Below, one piece after another: positions 1 through 11,772 of a stretch of 64,000 nucleotides of DNA. How positions within the stretch are numbered: position 1 is the first letter of the stretch; each line of letters begins with the position of its first letter. Both the position numbers and the translations under genes were made by a program. Origin of the DNA: Hevea brasiliensis (lineage: Eukaryota; Streptophyta; Magnoliopsida; Malpighiales; Euphorbiaceae); NCBI RefSeq assembly GCF_030052815.1, contig NC_079510.1, positions 47,954,725 to 48,018,724 on the forward strand. The letters run 5' to 3'. The notes beneath the pieces are model-generated. The model did no database searches and had not been told where the DNA came from. It was given only the letters and a program-made list of their open reading frames with translations.

Positions 1-1
1 G

Positions 2-1501
2 AATTTACTGCCTAAACCAAAAGATCATTCAATTATTGGTACTAAATGGGTTTTTAGAAACAAAATGGATGAAAAAGACAATGTTGTTAGAAACAAAGCT
101 AGACTAATGGCTCAAGGCTACAACCAAGAGGAAGGGATTGATTTTGATGAAACCTTTGCTCCAGTTACTAGAATTGAAGCTATTAGAATGTTGTGTGCCT
201 TTGCATGTTACAAGGATTTTATGCTTTATCAAATGGATGTCAAGAGTGCATTTTTAAATAGTTATATTGATGAGGAAGTGTATGTTGCACAACCTCCAAG
301 CTTTGAAAAACATGAGCATCCAAATCATGTTTATAAACTTACTAAAGCTTTATATGGTTTAAAACAAGCTCCTAGAGCATGGTATGAAAGGCTTAGTAAA
401 TTCCTTTTACAAAATGATTTCCAAAGAGGCAAAGTGGACACAACACTTTTTATTAAGAAGCATCATAATGATATGCTTATTGTGCAAATTTATGTTGATG
501 ATATAATTTTTGATGCTACTAACGAATCTCTGTGCAAGAAATTTTCTAAGATTATGCAGAATGAATTTGAAATGAGCATGATAAGTGAGCTCACATTGTT
601 CCTTGGACTTCAAATTAAGCAAATGAAAGATAGTATCTTCATAAATCAATCAAAGTACATCAAGGATATGCTAAAGAAATTTAAAATGGAAGATTTGAAG
701 AGCATGGGCACTCCTATGAGTTCAACAATTAAAATGGACAATGATGAAAAAGGTAAAGAAGTAGATACCAAGCTTTATAGAGGTATGATTGGCACTCTTT
801 TGTACCTTACTGCATTTAGACCAGACATACACTTTAGTGTTTGCTTATGTGCAAGATTTCAATCATGTCCAAAAGAATCCCATCTAAGTGCAGTTAAAAG
901 GATCTTTAGATATCTCATTGGCACATACTCAATTGGTTTATGGTATCCAAAATGTGAATAATTTAATCTTGTTGGTTATAGTGATTCCGATTTTGCTAGA
1001 AGTAGATTGGATAGAAAAAGTACTTCAGGTACTTGTCAATTTCTTAGTCTTGCACTAGTTTCTTGGCACAATAAGAAACAAACTTCAGTAGCTTTATCTA
1101 CAGCTAAGGCAGAATATATAGCTGCTGGTAGTTGTGTTGCTCAAATTTTATGGATGAAACAACAATTGAAAGATTTTGGTTTAAAATATAATCTTGTTCC
1201 AATTAGGTGTGATAATACTAGTGCCATAAACTTGATCAAAAATCCAGTCCAACATTCAAGAGCAAAACATATTAAGATCAGACATCATTTCATTAGAGAT
1301 CATGTTCAAAATGGAAATATCAAAATAGAATTTGTTGCATCTGAAAATCAACTTGCTGATATTTTTACAAAACTACTTAATGAGGAAACCTTTTGTAAAA
1401 TTAGAAGGGAAATTGGCATGAGTGAACCACTTGCTTTAAATTTAAGTCATAGTAATTTAATATATTTGCATTTTATCCAATGTGTGAGTAATTTGCTGTG
1501 A
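2..1501 (+). pseudogene. Copia polyprotein fragment: reverse transcriptase and RNase H
   Basis: The reading frame enters from the left edge. The RVT_2 reverse transcriptase domain covers roughly 2-700, with the YVDD catalytic motif near 492-503. RNase H follows at about 960-1400, with recognisable SDSDFA, STAKAEY and DNTSAI blocks, and the frame ends at 1499-1501. One in-frame TAA at 959-961 splits the frame exactly between RT and RNase H; the frame continues unchanged on both sides, so this is a point nonsense change and not a frameshift. The product would make cDNA and degrade the RNA strand in the element's replication. It is 5'-truncated only by the window edge. The family call is secure; loss of activity is inferred from the stop. 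Confidence 0.9.
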
Positions 1502-2051
1502 TATAAGTTTGCTGAGAAAACTCTAAAGAACATTAGCCAACTTGTTTGTGTACTCAAGAAATTAGTTTATTAAGTTGTATGCTAATGTTGCGTGACTAAA
1601 ATTAGTTTGCTATATTGTGTACTGTTCAAATTTCAAACCAAAAAGTGATTGTGCTTGAAACTCTCTGCGTGTCCAGCAATGCACTTATCTGTTCACATTT
1701 GGTATCACATTCTCAATGCTGTGTCAGACATGTAGAAATATATATATGTGCATGTAAAGATAGATAGATATATTTGAAATTTAAAAAAAGGGGGGGGGGG
1801 GGGGGGGCGAATAAGTTCAGATAAAGTACACTAGAATAGAAAAGCGCAGGACTCAAGAAAACTTAAAACCTCTGCTACATGAAACTGTCACCCATTTTTC
1901 CTCTCTCCTCTGCATTGGTTTACGACATTACACCTCCAAAAATTTTCTTTCCGGCAAAACTAACCCATTTTCATCAGACCGCTCATCTCTCTTCTCTTCT
2001 TCATTCATCACTGCCCCGAAAGCCATTTTAGATTTCATCTTTTTTTTTTTG
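1502..2051 (+). other. Spacer between pol and the third ORF, with an 18-G tract
   Basis: There is no coding potential here. The spacer holds repeated GATA/TATA-rich sequence around 1735-1775 and an uninterrupted run of 18 G at 1790-1807 preceded by seven A. A pyrimidine-rich stretch (about 1890-2050) leads to the third ORF. Confidence 0.6.
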
Positions 2052-3827
2052 ATGGCTCGCACTAAACGCAAATCCCCAGCTGCTGCTGCTTCATCATCCT
2101 CATCTGCATCTGACAATCTCCCTGTCGTCGCATTACGAAAGAAATTGAAAGAAAAGAAGAACTCACCTGAACCTGAATCAACTGGTGCATCCTCTGACCC
2201 ATCTAAGGTTATCGAACCCACTGTATCGGCACCAGAAAAGAAAAAAAGGAGAAAAATGTGCGGGATTGATACCCAACGCAAAAAGGGCGCTGCCCAATCT
2301 TCGGGTTCAATGGATAAAGCGCTGCTTGATTGTAAATTCATCAAATGGGATTACTTTGGTCAGGTAAATTTTCAATTCAAAGAACTTTTTGAGTTTCAAG
2401 AATGGATGACTGTTTGTGAGTGTACAAATGCGTATTACCCTAGACTAGTTCAAGACTTTTATAGAACTCTAAGAACAGTTGATGACGAAGACAAATTTGG
2501 AGTTATTTTGAATGATAGTGTGTATGTTGTTTCTGTTGAGATAATTGCTAAAGCTTTGAACTTGCCTAATGATGGAAATAAAATCTCCACTCATAGAGAT
2601 GTTGCTAGAGTTCCAGGCTTTAATTTGGCTGAGTTTGAAAATGAAGTCTTCCCTACCAACACTACCACAAATGAAAAGTCCACTAGCACAAAAGCTTTTC
2701 AACATATTAAAATCATTCACAGTATGGTGAACTACATTTTCTGTCCTAAGTCTGGCAGCTATGGTTATTTGAGTTACCTGGACATGTGTATTATGTGGCA
2801 CATTGTTAACAAAGTAAGGATGAATTTGGCTTATTTGATTTTCAAGAACATGTGCAAAGCTTATGGAATTGGAAAATTGCCTTATGCACATCTCTTGACT
2901 GCTTTGTTTAAAGAGCTGAATATAAATGTCTCTAAGGAAAGTTCTAGGACTGATTTGATTGTGCTTAGAGAAATTCACTCTGACACTGATGGAAGAAAGA
3001 AAAGGTTTGAAAAAGGTGGTTCTTCCTCACCTAAGGTTGGTTCAAATTCTACAAATGAGTTTATGAGTGAGCTTCAAGGGCTAAAAACTGCTATTAATGA
3101 TTAATTTAGTTCAACCCATCAGTCCATTAAACTTCTAAGAAAATTTGTGGATGTGGTTGACTACAAAGTGAGTCACTTGCTTACTCAAAATGAGGAATTG
3201 AAGAAGCTGCTTGTGGATCTTCAGCAGGCCAAGTAAACTGGTTTCCCAGCCAAAGTTGGGACTGCTGTACCTGTAAATGATGCCTCATCTCTAGCTACTC
3301 AAGTCTCTGCTCATGGTACTGATAAGGGTGAAGGTAATAAGGTTGGTGAGTCTCCAGCTGCTGTGGCACATGAAAGTGAACAAGTGGTTGAATCTGAAAT
3401 TGGACCTGCAGCTGAAGTCCCTGTTGAACATGCTAGTGAACAGGTTGTTGAACCTGAAGTTGGTCCTGCAACTGATGTCCCTATTAAGCATGATAGTGAA
3501 AAGGTTGTAGAACCACTTCTAGAACCTGCAGCTGCCTCTACACAGCAGAAGGAAGCCTCTCTCAAGGATCACCAAGAAAGTGCTCCATCTCAACTATTTG
3601 CAGTTGCTGCACCTCCAGCCAAGAAAGGTAGAAAAAGATCTAAATCTACTGTGTCAAATCCATACCAGTCCCTAGCTGCTGCCCTTCAACCACCATCTGA
3701 TGAAGATAAAGCACAGAAGCATGACCAGTTGGCCGACCAAGGTTCTTAGCCACCTGCTGCTAAACCCACCAGGAAAAAGATGGTGCCTTCCAAAGCCACT
3801 CGTAGAAGCAAAAAACTTAATGATTAG
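2052..3827 (+). pseudogene. Sirevirus env-like/third ORF (plant transposon protein domain)
   Basis: An ATG at 2052 follows a T-rich leader. The frame runs to a TAG at 3825-3827 and is interrupted by three in-frame stops at 3102, 3234 and 3747, with no frame change between them. The N-terminus (about 100 residues) is Ser/Ala/Lys-rich with basic clusters that could be nuclear-localisation-like. A globular middle part of about 240 residues resembles the domain annotated as 'putative plant transposon protein' or 'envelope-like' in Sireviruses. The C-terminal part is acidic and repetitive, with two near-copies of an EQVVE-type repeat at about 3375-3520. No transmembrane segment is obvious, so 'env-like' is a name from position and lineage and not evidence of an envelope function. 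The ORF is degenerate. Confidence 0.7.
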
Positions 3828-4345
3828 CACAAAATCTGAATTTTAGTTTCCTATCTGCATTTTTAGTTTACTAGTCTGTTTGCTACTATTGTCGACTGCC
3901 TTTTTAGTTTGCTACTGTTTAGCTTACTACGTTTAACTTTGGGCTAACTTGATTCTTTTTGGGTTAATCTCTCTTGTTTCCTTTTTGGATGATGACAAAA
4001 AGGGGGAGAATAGGATGGATATGTGTTTATACTTGTGTCTATACTTTGATAGGATGGATATGTGATAGGATGGATATGTGTTTATACTTTGACAAATAGA
4101 AGCATGTTTATGTGCATTTTTTTTTTTTGAGAATATTGTGAATATCTTGTGAACATGCCTTATAGCATAAACTCAGGGGGAGTTTTTGTATAGCTGATAA
4201 ATGTCGTGAAAGTTATGTGCATATATTTAGGGGGAGCATTTTTCTGCATAATAACTTGCTTGGATATACATAATCTTACACTCATTTTTATTGTTTCTTG
4301 ATTGATGATTCAATTGAGTTTTGTCATCATTAAAAAGGGGGAGAT
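3828..4345 (+). promoter_or_regulatory. Multiple polypurine-tract region
   Basis: GGGGGAG occurs at 4002-4008, 4176-4182, 4230-4236 and 4337-4343; the last sits two bases from the LTR start. Multiple such motifs ahead of the 3' LTR are a published hallmark of Sireviruses, and the last would prime plus-strand DNA synthesis. A short internal repeat (ATAGGATGGATATGTG) occurs three times between about 4010 and 4085. Confidence 0.75.
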
Positions 4346-5746
4346 TGTTAACCCAGTGTAGCTCAAAATGAGCATTGATTTTGATGATAACAAAACTCAA
4401 ACAGAATCTATCTAACCCAACTTTAAAATGATGTGTAGATTTCTTTCCTTACTCCCAAAGAATTTTCGAAGTTGCATCTAAGGAGGAAGAGTACTCAAAG
4501 ATATCTCAAGTCAAATCCAAGATGAAAAAGAACAAGATTATGAAAATCAAGACCTAAAGTAAAGGTATGAAAGTCATAGAGGTAAAGATTGAGTCTTAGG
4601 TCTTATGTGAAAAGAATAGATGAGAGTTTAGTCGAATGGAGCTCAAAAATGAAACTTTATCTTCTAATTGATTTATAATCATGACCTTGGATACTGCTAT
4701 TGGAACTTATTTTTCTTTTTAAGGTCTAAATCATTTTTTTACAAGTTGAGACATGCAGCTGTTGACTTAGTTTGCTAATTGCTTTGCTAAAATATTAGTT
4801 TGCTAATGTGTTTGCTAAAACATTAGTTTACTAACTAGTTTACTGCTGTTGCCAAAATTTCATTCATTTGCTAAATGATCAGAGCTGCTCAACTTTGCAC
4901 AAAAAGACAAAATAATAGCCATTTTGTCTTGAGCAGTGTGTATAACGTTCCAAAAAAGATTTTAAACGGTCTAAAATGATTTGGGACTATAAATACACCT
5001 TCTTTACTTCATTTTACACTTGATGAAAGCCTACATTTGAACTCCAACTTTGATTTTTCATTTATTACTTTCATTCAAGAGCTTTAAAAGTCTTTGAGCT
5101 ACCATTGGCAAATCAAATCATCTCTTCTTTATAGCTTGATTTGTATTAAATGAGAGTAAGTATTAAAATATTAAGTTGCATTTAAGAGAGGTTGTACAAG
5201 CACCTATTGAAGCTTGAGAGAGTAAGTGCTTGAGGTAGCACTTGTCAAGGGTTCAAGCTACCTTGGTAAAAGCTTGGTGTTGAAAAATTATAAAGGGCTT
5301 TTGGTCTCTTGCCTTTAAAAGAGCAAATAGTGAAGAGAAGACTCAAAGAGGGTTCTTTGAGAGAGTGGATGTAGGCTAGTTAAGCCGAACCACTATAAAA
5401 ATCATTGTGTTTGATCTCTCTAACCTTAACCTCTTTACTTTTATGCAATTTAATTTTTATACATGACCTTGAATGTTGATTGAATATATTGAGTTGGCAT
5501 ATTTGAGGATTTATGAGAAATTAGTTGAATATTTTGTGATGCATTTTGTGATAGCCATAAATATTGATTAAAGCTTGAATTGTAACTTAGGGACACTTTC
5601 TTGAAATACATATCACTATCATTATATATTAAGAAGCACCTAGTTGAACAAAGCCACAATTTTTCAGTAGGGTACAAGTAAGGGCCGAAAAATTGTTAAT
5701 AGTCCAATTCCCCACCCCCTCCCCCCCGGACTATTTTGGGACAACA
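4346..5746 (+). repeat. 3' LTR of the Sirevirus-like element (about 1.4 kb)
   Basis: It starts TGTTAACCC directly after the last polypurine tract and ends ...GGGACAACA after a C-rich stretch. TG...CA ends and the C-rich terminus are typical of Sirevirus LTRs. A TATA-like TATAAATA lies near 4986-4993. The right end is placed from these sequence marks only, because the partner LTR is outside the window. Confidence 0.65.
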
Positions 5747-6814
5747 AAAATAGAAGAAAGGGGAGAAGAAAGGAAGAAGAATAGAAGAAGAAGAAAAAGA
5801 CAAGAGAAAGAAGAGGAAGAGGAAGAGGAAGAAAGAGTTTATAAAGTTAGAGAAAAAAGGTTTCTGTATCATGGATCGAATAGTGTCCAACACAGCTCTG
5901 TGTTACATCTAACACAGCTTTGTATTACATCTACGGTTACTCTTTATTCTGTTACAACTAACCCAGTTATAACCAGTACTCACTAAGCTCATCTCAGCTC
6001 TATCAACTAAGTCCAGCTCACTCCACTCTCAATCCCAACATTTCACCACTGCCTCCTCAGGGCTCAGTCTCCAAACAATTTTCCTTTAGATTTTTATGAT
6101 TTTTATTTTTCCTTAGTTGAAGTTTCCTTTGAACAAACTATGAATTATTACAATCAGCAGCTTGTTTATGACAAAATGCAGGGCCAAAATATCTCTAATT
6201 TTAAGTTCGAACATCATCCCTAATTACTGCTTTGAGTCCATGATCTTTGAAAGGAGAATAAAATTACATGCTTCCCTTGGAGGATCGTCTGCAATGTTCA
6301 GCGATTGTAATATAGCCTTGAAATTCAGAAACTTCGGCAGCTATCTACTCTTCTGCTCAGGACGTGGGTTATGACCAATACTTATGAAATACTGAGTAGT
6401 ACCGTAGAGGTCACAGCTTGAAAGAAAAGGACAAAGAATAAGCAAAGCAAGGCAGAGGCGTAGCTTTGACTCTTACTATACTTTTTTTCCACTATTCCAT
6501 TTCTAGCTGCCTCGTGTGAACCAAATTTACTCATATAATAGAGAAGAAAATTAATCAGTCGTGCACCAACGCCTAACAGACCAAATAAGAATGCAGCTTA
6601 ATAATTGGATTAATCAACTCACCATAAACAGGAAATACAATTTCTTACAACGATACAAACACTAGGTAACATATAACTAAGGTGAGGCTTATAGAAAGAA
6701 GCAACGTCAAGAAACCGAACTTAAATTGTCCATGTCATACACAACTTGCCGGATTCAACAGGTAATATGGGAATGCGATTTGGGAGAGATCCTATAGAAA
6801 GGTTTATGCACAAG
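5747..6814. other. Intergenic DNA with a GA-rich tract, upstream of the protease gene
   Basis: A purine-only GA/GAA-rich tract covers about 5749-5845. The following 150 bases (5870-6020) hold repeated AACACAGCT-type motifs that may be the remains of an LTR; I could not place the ends. The rest (6100-6814) is unremarkable upstream sequence of the cysteine protease gene. Confidence 0.5.
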
Positions 6815-6822
6815 TATAAATA
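6815..6822 (+). promoter_or_regulatory. TATA box of the cysteine protease gene
   Basis: TATAAATA lies 86 bases upstream of the ATG at 6908. The spacing implies a 5' UTR of about 50-60 bases, normal for a plant gene. Confidence 0.65.
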
Positions 6823-6907
6823 CCTTTAGTTCTCAAAGGACTAGTGTGCCAAACACATTAATCACCATCCTGAACTGCAATATTATATTCACTTCGCACT
6901 TCGCAGA

Positions 6908-8012
6908 ATGGCTTCAATTCTTGAAAACAAACAAATTTTTGTGGTGGTTTTGGTGATGGGAATCTTGGCATCTCAAGCCTGGTCACGCTCGCTCAAAGAT
7001 GCAACCATGACTGAGAAGCACGAAATGTGGATGGCTAAATATGGACGTGTTTATAAAGACAATGCAGAGAAGGAAAGACGCTTTAATATATTCAAGGAGA
7101 ATGCGGAGTTTATTGAATCCTGCAACAATGCTGGGAATAAGCCTTACAAGCTAGACATCAATGAATTTGCAGACCTAACTCATGAAGAGTTCAGAGCCTC
7201 TAGAAATGGATACAAAAGGTCTTACATTCCCAAGTCATCAGAAGCATCATCATTTAAGTACGAAAATGTCACTGCAGTGCCAACCTCCATTGACTGGAGG
7301 AAAAAAGGAGCAGTTACCCCCATCAAGGACCAAGGCCAATGTGGTAAGGCACATTAGCCTATTTTGTATTACCTAGTCTTTAATATGTTTTTACTAACTT
7401 ATACAAAAATATAATGTAGGATGTTGCTGGGCATTTTCTGCTGTGGCAGCCATGGAAGGGATTACAAAGCTCTCAACAGGGAAGTTGATCTCTCTTTCAG
7501 AGCAAGAACTAGTTGATTGTGACACAAGTGGTGAAGACCAAGGCTGCGAAGGTGGCCTTATGGATGATGCATTTGAATTCATAATACAAAATGGAGGCCT
7601 AACTACTGAAGCCAATTACCCCTACAAAGGAGAGGATGGTACTTGCAACACAGGGAAGTCATCTAATCATGCAGCCAGAATTACTGGTTATGAAGATGTG
7701 CCCACCAACAGCGAGGAGGCACTATTGAAGGCAGTAGCCAACCATCCAGTTTCTGTTGCCATTGATGCCAGTGGATCTGCCTTCCAATTTTACTCAAATG
7801 GGGTCTTTACAGGAGATTGTGGAACTGAACTAGACCATGGTGTTACTGCAGTGGGGTATGGGACAAGTGATGATGGTACCAAGTATTGGTTAGTGAAGAA
7901 CTCTTGGGGAACTTCATGGGGTGAGGATGGATACATCAGAATGGAAAGAGATATTGAAGCTAAGGAAGGCCTTTGTGGAATAGCCATGGAGCCTTCCTAT
8001 CCAACTGCATAA
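6908..8012 (+). CDS. SAG12/SAG39-type papain-like cysteine protease (C1A), two exons
   Basis: Exons are 6908-7343 and 7420-8012, with one 76-bp GT-AG intron. The product is 342 residues, the usual length for this subfamily. Residues 1-26 form a hydrophobic signal peptide. An I29 inhibitor prodomain follows, with an ERFNIN-type helix starting around residue 56. The mature peptidase begins near VPTSIDWR. The catalytic triad is complete: Cys148 (QCGCCWAF, codons split by the intron), His285 (LDHGV) and Asn306 (KNSWG). There is no C-terminal KDEL and no granulin domain. Family members are secreted or vacuolar endopeptidases that degrade bulk protein during senescence or defence, kept inactive by the propeptide until it is cleaved. 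The gene looks intact. Assignment to SAG12 versus SAG39 would need a phylogeny. Confidence 0.95.
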
Positions 8013-8893
8013 ATGGCAGCAAAGTATAGATGGATGGACCTTAAAATCTAAATATCTAATTCTCCAAAAATATAAGTTATCAGGTGTGCTACTATCTTAT
8101 TCTGTAAACTCTTGTATTGCACTTGCAGTTTGTATGTATATAAAGGTTTACTATGGTAATGAAATGGGTGGTGATTCCTTCTTTCAATCTTGCTCCTAGC
8201 AACTTACACTCCAAGTTCAAGCATCAAAGTTGCATGCCAATAAAAAATTTAAACTACAAAATGTTAATAGGCTAAGGGGCATGTTTGGCTTTGTTGTTTA
8301 AGTGCTATTGAGAAGAACACTATCTTAAAATTTTTTATTAGAGATATTTAAACTTTGATTTTAATAAACTGGCTTTAGAAACTAATAAATTATTCTTCTC
8401 AAAAAAATTTTCACCAGAACAAGTCAAATGTAGGACACCTCTGTTTGAGTTAAATTTGAGGTCAATCAAAGACATGTCAAGGGCCCATGGTCATGAATGA
8501 AGCAGGGGAAGACGAAAGAGAACAAAACAACATTTTAGGAAATAAAATTTCTGTCATCTACCTTCAAATGTTATTTCTTTCCTTGCAAAGTCCTTTTGCT
8601 CTTAAATTGTCCAAATCATTTTCATGGAAGGCCCTTAAATCTCTCAAACATTTTTGAAGATACATGTTATTGATGAGACAGGACATAGGAGGAAGGCATC
8701 TACACATAAACAAAAACTAATATGCAACCTCTGAATCAATGAGCCTTAAACGTCATCTTTAATTGTGTATTGTCGAAATTTGAATGAAAACAATCAGGGG
8801 GCACCATTAAACTTCATCAAATGAAACTACTGGACTAACTTAAAGATGAAGTCTTCCTGAATTAGGGTTGGACTTGGTGCAAAGAACCTATCG
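8013..8893. other. 3' UTR of the protease gene and intergenic DNA
   Basis: A 3' UTR probably runs to about 8170, where TATATAAAG and AATGAAAT could serve as near-upstream and polyadenylation elements. I see no gene in the remainder. Confidence 0.4.
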
Positions 8894-9062
8894 TCCCTTG
8901 TCACGTCAACGTTTCAACACAGCACTTCCGCTGGTGGTTCTCATCCGTCAACGGAAGCCATGAGTCCGAGCCAGAGACTTCCGAGACCTGCTCCTCTTGG
9001 TTTGACAAAGAGTATCCTTTCCAGCTCTGACCACTAGGCCATAGCCTCTCTCCTCTCTTACC
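8894..9062 (-). repeat. Possible tRNA-derived SINE remnant
   Basis: On the minus strand TGGCCTAGTGG (about 9034-9044) fits the tRNA/SINE A box TRGCNNAGTGG. A weak B-box-like GGTCTCGGAAGTC follows about 46 bases later. The segment is GC-rich compared with its surroundings. It does not fold as a clean tRNA and the B box is poor, so an old SINE is the better reading, with low confidence. Confidence 0.25.
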
Positions 9063-9628
9063 ACATTGTTAGAATTCAAATCCAATCCCAAAGATAAACC
9101 TGAAAGACAATGGGTTACATTAAGTGTAAGCAATGAAATTTTAACTCAATTATTTCACTTCAATGCTTCTGTCAGAGCTTACTCTGAAAGGGCAACAGTA
9201 CACTCAAGCTGCTACTACAGTTCATAAAATGCACAACAGGTTTGACAAACTTCTTCTGAAACAGAAGAAACTTGGACTCTGGAAACAAGTGAAATCGTAT
9301 CTTAGCAGTATAAATGACTGAAATTGAAATCTTGGTGTTATATAATTCAACATATTTGTTCTCCCATACAATGAGAAATGCTATAACATGTAAAACAGAT
9401 AGTACACGTTCAAGTAACATTTCCAGTCATCATTTTAAGTTGCCGAATAAAAAATTTTGATAAGTTTATTTTAGCTCTTAAAAGCAAAAATATAAGAAAA
9501 GGGAGAGCGCCACTCAAATCTGCACACCTTAAGCCATAGAATAGAAGTAATTCAAACACAAATATCAACCGACGATGCCCACAACAGAAGATCACAAAAA
9601 TAACAACAATCGAAGCATAATTCGAGTT

Positions 9629-9873
9629 GGGTTTAGCTACCTGAGTAGGAAGAAGGGATTGAGAGAGACGAAGAGAGAAAGGAGCAGTGAAGGAGTCCAG
9701 AGCGAGCTGTAGAGTTGCCATAGCAGTAAAGGAGTCCTGAGCGAGCTGTAGAGTTGCTGATCACATTCATTGAGAAATTGCTTCTTGGTCTTGAACAGGA
9801 GAATAAAGACAGTGAAGCTGACGGACAGCGTGAAGTTTGTACGCTTGGAGTTGATACCCATGGCAGTGTACAT
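9629..9873 (-). other. Unidentified possible first exon
   Basis: A minus-strand frame opens at ATG 9873 and runs to CAG|GTAGCT near 9640, a good donor site. It encodes a hydrophobic stretch (FTLSVSFTVFILLF) followed by a Leu/Ser-rich part. Sequence composition differs from the AT-rich DNA on both sides. I recognise no family. Part of the Leu-rich section comes from a 39-base tandem duplication, so the frame may be fortuitous. Confidence 0.2.
9683..9759. repeat. 39-base tandem duplication
   Basis: Two adjacent copies of AGCAGTRAAGGAGTCC...GAGCTGTAGAGTTGC start at 9683 and 9722 and differ at only a few positions. Confidence 0.85.
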
Positions 9874-10069
9874 GAAACTGTCGTAATGAGGCTGCCATTA
9901 TAATCCGTGTCTCAGACTGTCAGTTCTTGGTGTTTCAGTGTTTATTATCCTCAGCAAGTCCAAGGCTGTGGCCAAGAAGTGATAATTGGTATGCAAAATC
10001 AAATTGGCCCATATGTGAAGCAATTGGACAAGCCCCAATGGGCCCATTGTTGCATGCTCAATGGTGGAT

Positions 10070-11772
10070 TTTTTTTTTTTAATTTCTAGAAAAAATTTAT
10101 TCTGCGAAATATTTGTTTGAAAAATATTTTCTTAAAAAAAATTTTAAAAATATATTTCTTTCAAAATTTCTTTTTGAAAAAAAAAAGATTTATTTATTAA
10201 TTTTATCAAATATTATAAATTAAATAGTAATTTTAGTATGAATAATAATATCTTTTTTTATATACTTAACGAGAAATGTATTTTTTGAATGATTGAATTA
10301 AATTATTGTATGATTTAAAATATAGAGATTGATTAATTGAATTTTAAAATTAAAAAATGAATTCATTAATTAATATTACCTTATTATAAAAAATGAAAAT
10401 GTAATTTACTCAAAAGAGAAATAAAATAATATAGTGATAAACTAAGAAATATTAGGTTTAGAGAAATTGATTGATTACTTGCCAAAACAACCAATGGAAG
10501 TGTCAACATTAGTCCACATCATTTGATAGTTAATGAAGGTTAAAAAAAAAAAAAAAGCTGTAAAATCCATAGCTCTAAGCCCATAACTAATGATATATTG
10601 GCAAGATTATGTTCAGCAATAACATTATCAACCAATTAACTTTGATTTAATAGTATTAATCTTCTTTAAAATTATAAATTTTTAAAATTTTAATTTAGAA
10701 AAAAAAAATCCTTACCACATCCAAATTAAATTAGTTGTTGAGAAACTTAGGTACTGATTTTTGCTTGATAAATTAGGGAGTGATGTGATGGGTAGTTTTG
10801 GATTGGTTAAACTTTTAAATTATGTTAAGGTTACCTAAAGACTAACAAATACATGTGACCAAGAGAGGAGAAGGGTTAGTAAATAATAAATTTGAAGATA
10901 AATTTTAAATTATGTAAAAAAAAAAAGTGGGTAATAAATGGAAAGATATTAAAATATCTAATGAAAATATTATATTATTTATAATTTAATGAAAGTGTTT
11001 ATAATTTTTATATATAATTTCACTTTACATTCACTTTTAACAAGTATATTTATTAAATATAAAATAAAATTACTTTTTTTATTAAAATATTAATTAAATA
11101 ATTTATTAATATAATTTTTATAATTAATCACTTGTTGCGTGAGATTCAACTAATGATAACATAATTAACATAGTGACTTTTTTGTGTTTCCGTTGTTATT
11201 ATTATTATTATTATTATTATTTTGAAATTTTCGTTAAAAAAAATTTGTTGTATTGTAAGGCAGAGGTAGGGTGAAATAAGATACAATGATAAAATTAGCT
11301 AATAAATTATATAAACAATATCTCAACTTAAGAGTATATAACAGTAAAATATTTAAACTTTAATTTGTAATATAAATTTGTAATCTTTAATTTAAGTAAT
11401 ATAAATTTTCTTATTATATTTAATAATTGACTTTTAAGTTATTTATATTGAAATGTTATTTATCAAATTAAAAAAATATATATATATTTTTTCATAGATT
11501 ATTAAATTAAATAAATAAGTTTTGGGTTATTAAAATATTAATATGCATACTTTAAATAATTAAAATTGTGGATAAAGAAAAAATAATTAAATTTTTTTCT
11601 TGATAATTAATTTTTTTTAATAAGTGTTAAATTAATAGACATAAAATATATATTTTTTTAATTTAACAATTGTTACTTTTAAAAAATTAACTTAAAAAAT
11701 AACTATGAAAAATTATAAAAAAAAATTATATTACTTAAGTGATAAATAATTTTATATTATAAATTAAAATTT
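10070..11772. other. AT-rich intergenic DNA, no gene seen
   Basis: Very AT-rich sequence with homopolymer runs. A (TTA)n microsatellite of about eight units lies at 11198-11222. No convincing coding frame on either strand. Confidence 0.6.

Larger units (their letters stand above)
1..5746 (+). mobile_element. Sirevirus-like Ty1/Copia retrotransposon, 3' half
   Basis: The order is reverse transcriptase and RNase H, a spacer, an additional env-like ORF, a purine-rich region with four GGGGGAG motifs and a long LTR. This arrangement and the repeated polypurine motifs are characteristic of the Sirevirus lineage of Copia elements. The 5' LTR, gag, protease, integrase and start of RT lie left of the window. 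Premature stops in both pol and the third ORF show that the copy is defective. The left target-site duplication cannot be checked because the other end is not in the window. Confidence 0.85.

Noticed and set aside
5693..5986. Open frame over the GA-rich tract (Glu/Lys/Arg-rich)
   Set aside because: Composition of the purine tract alone explains it; it also overlaps the LTR end.
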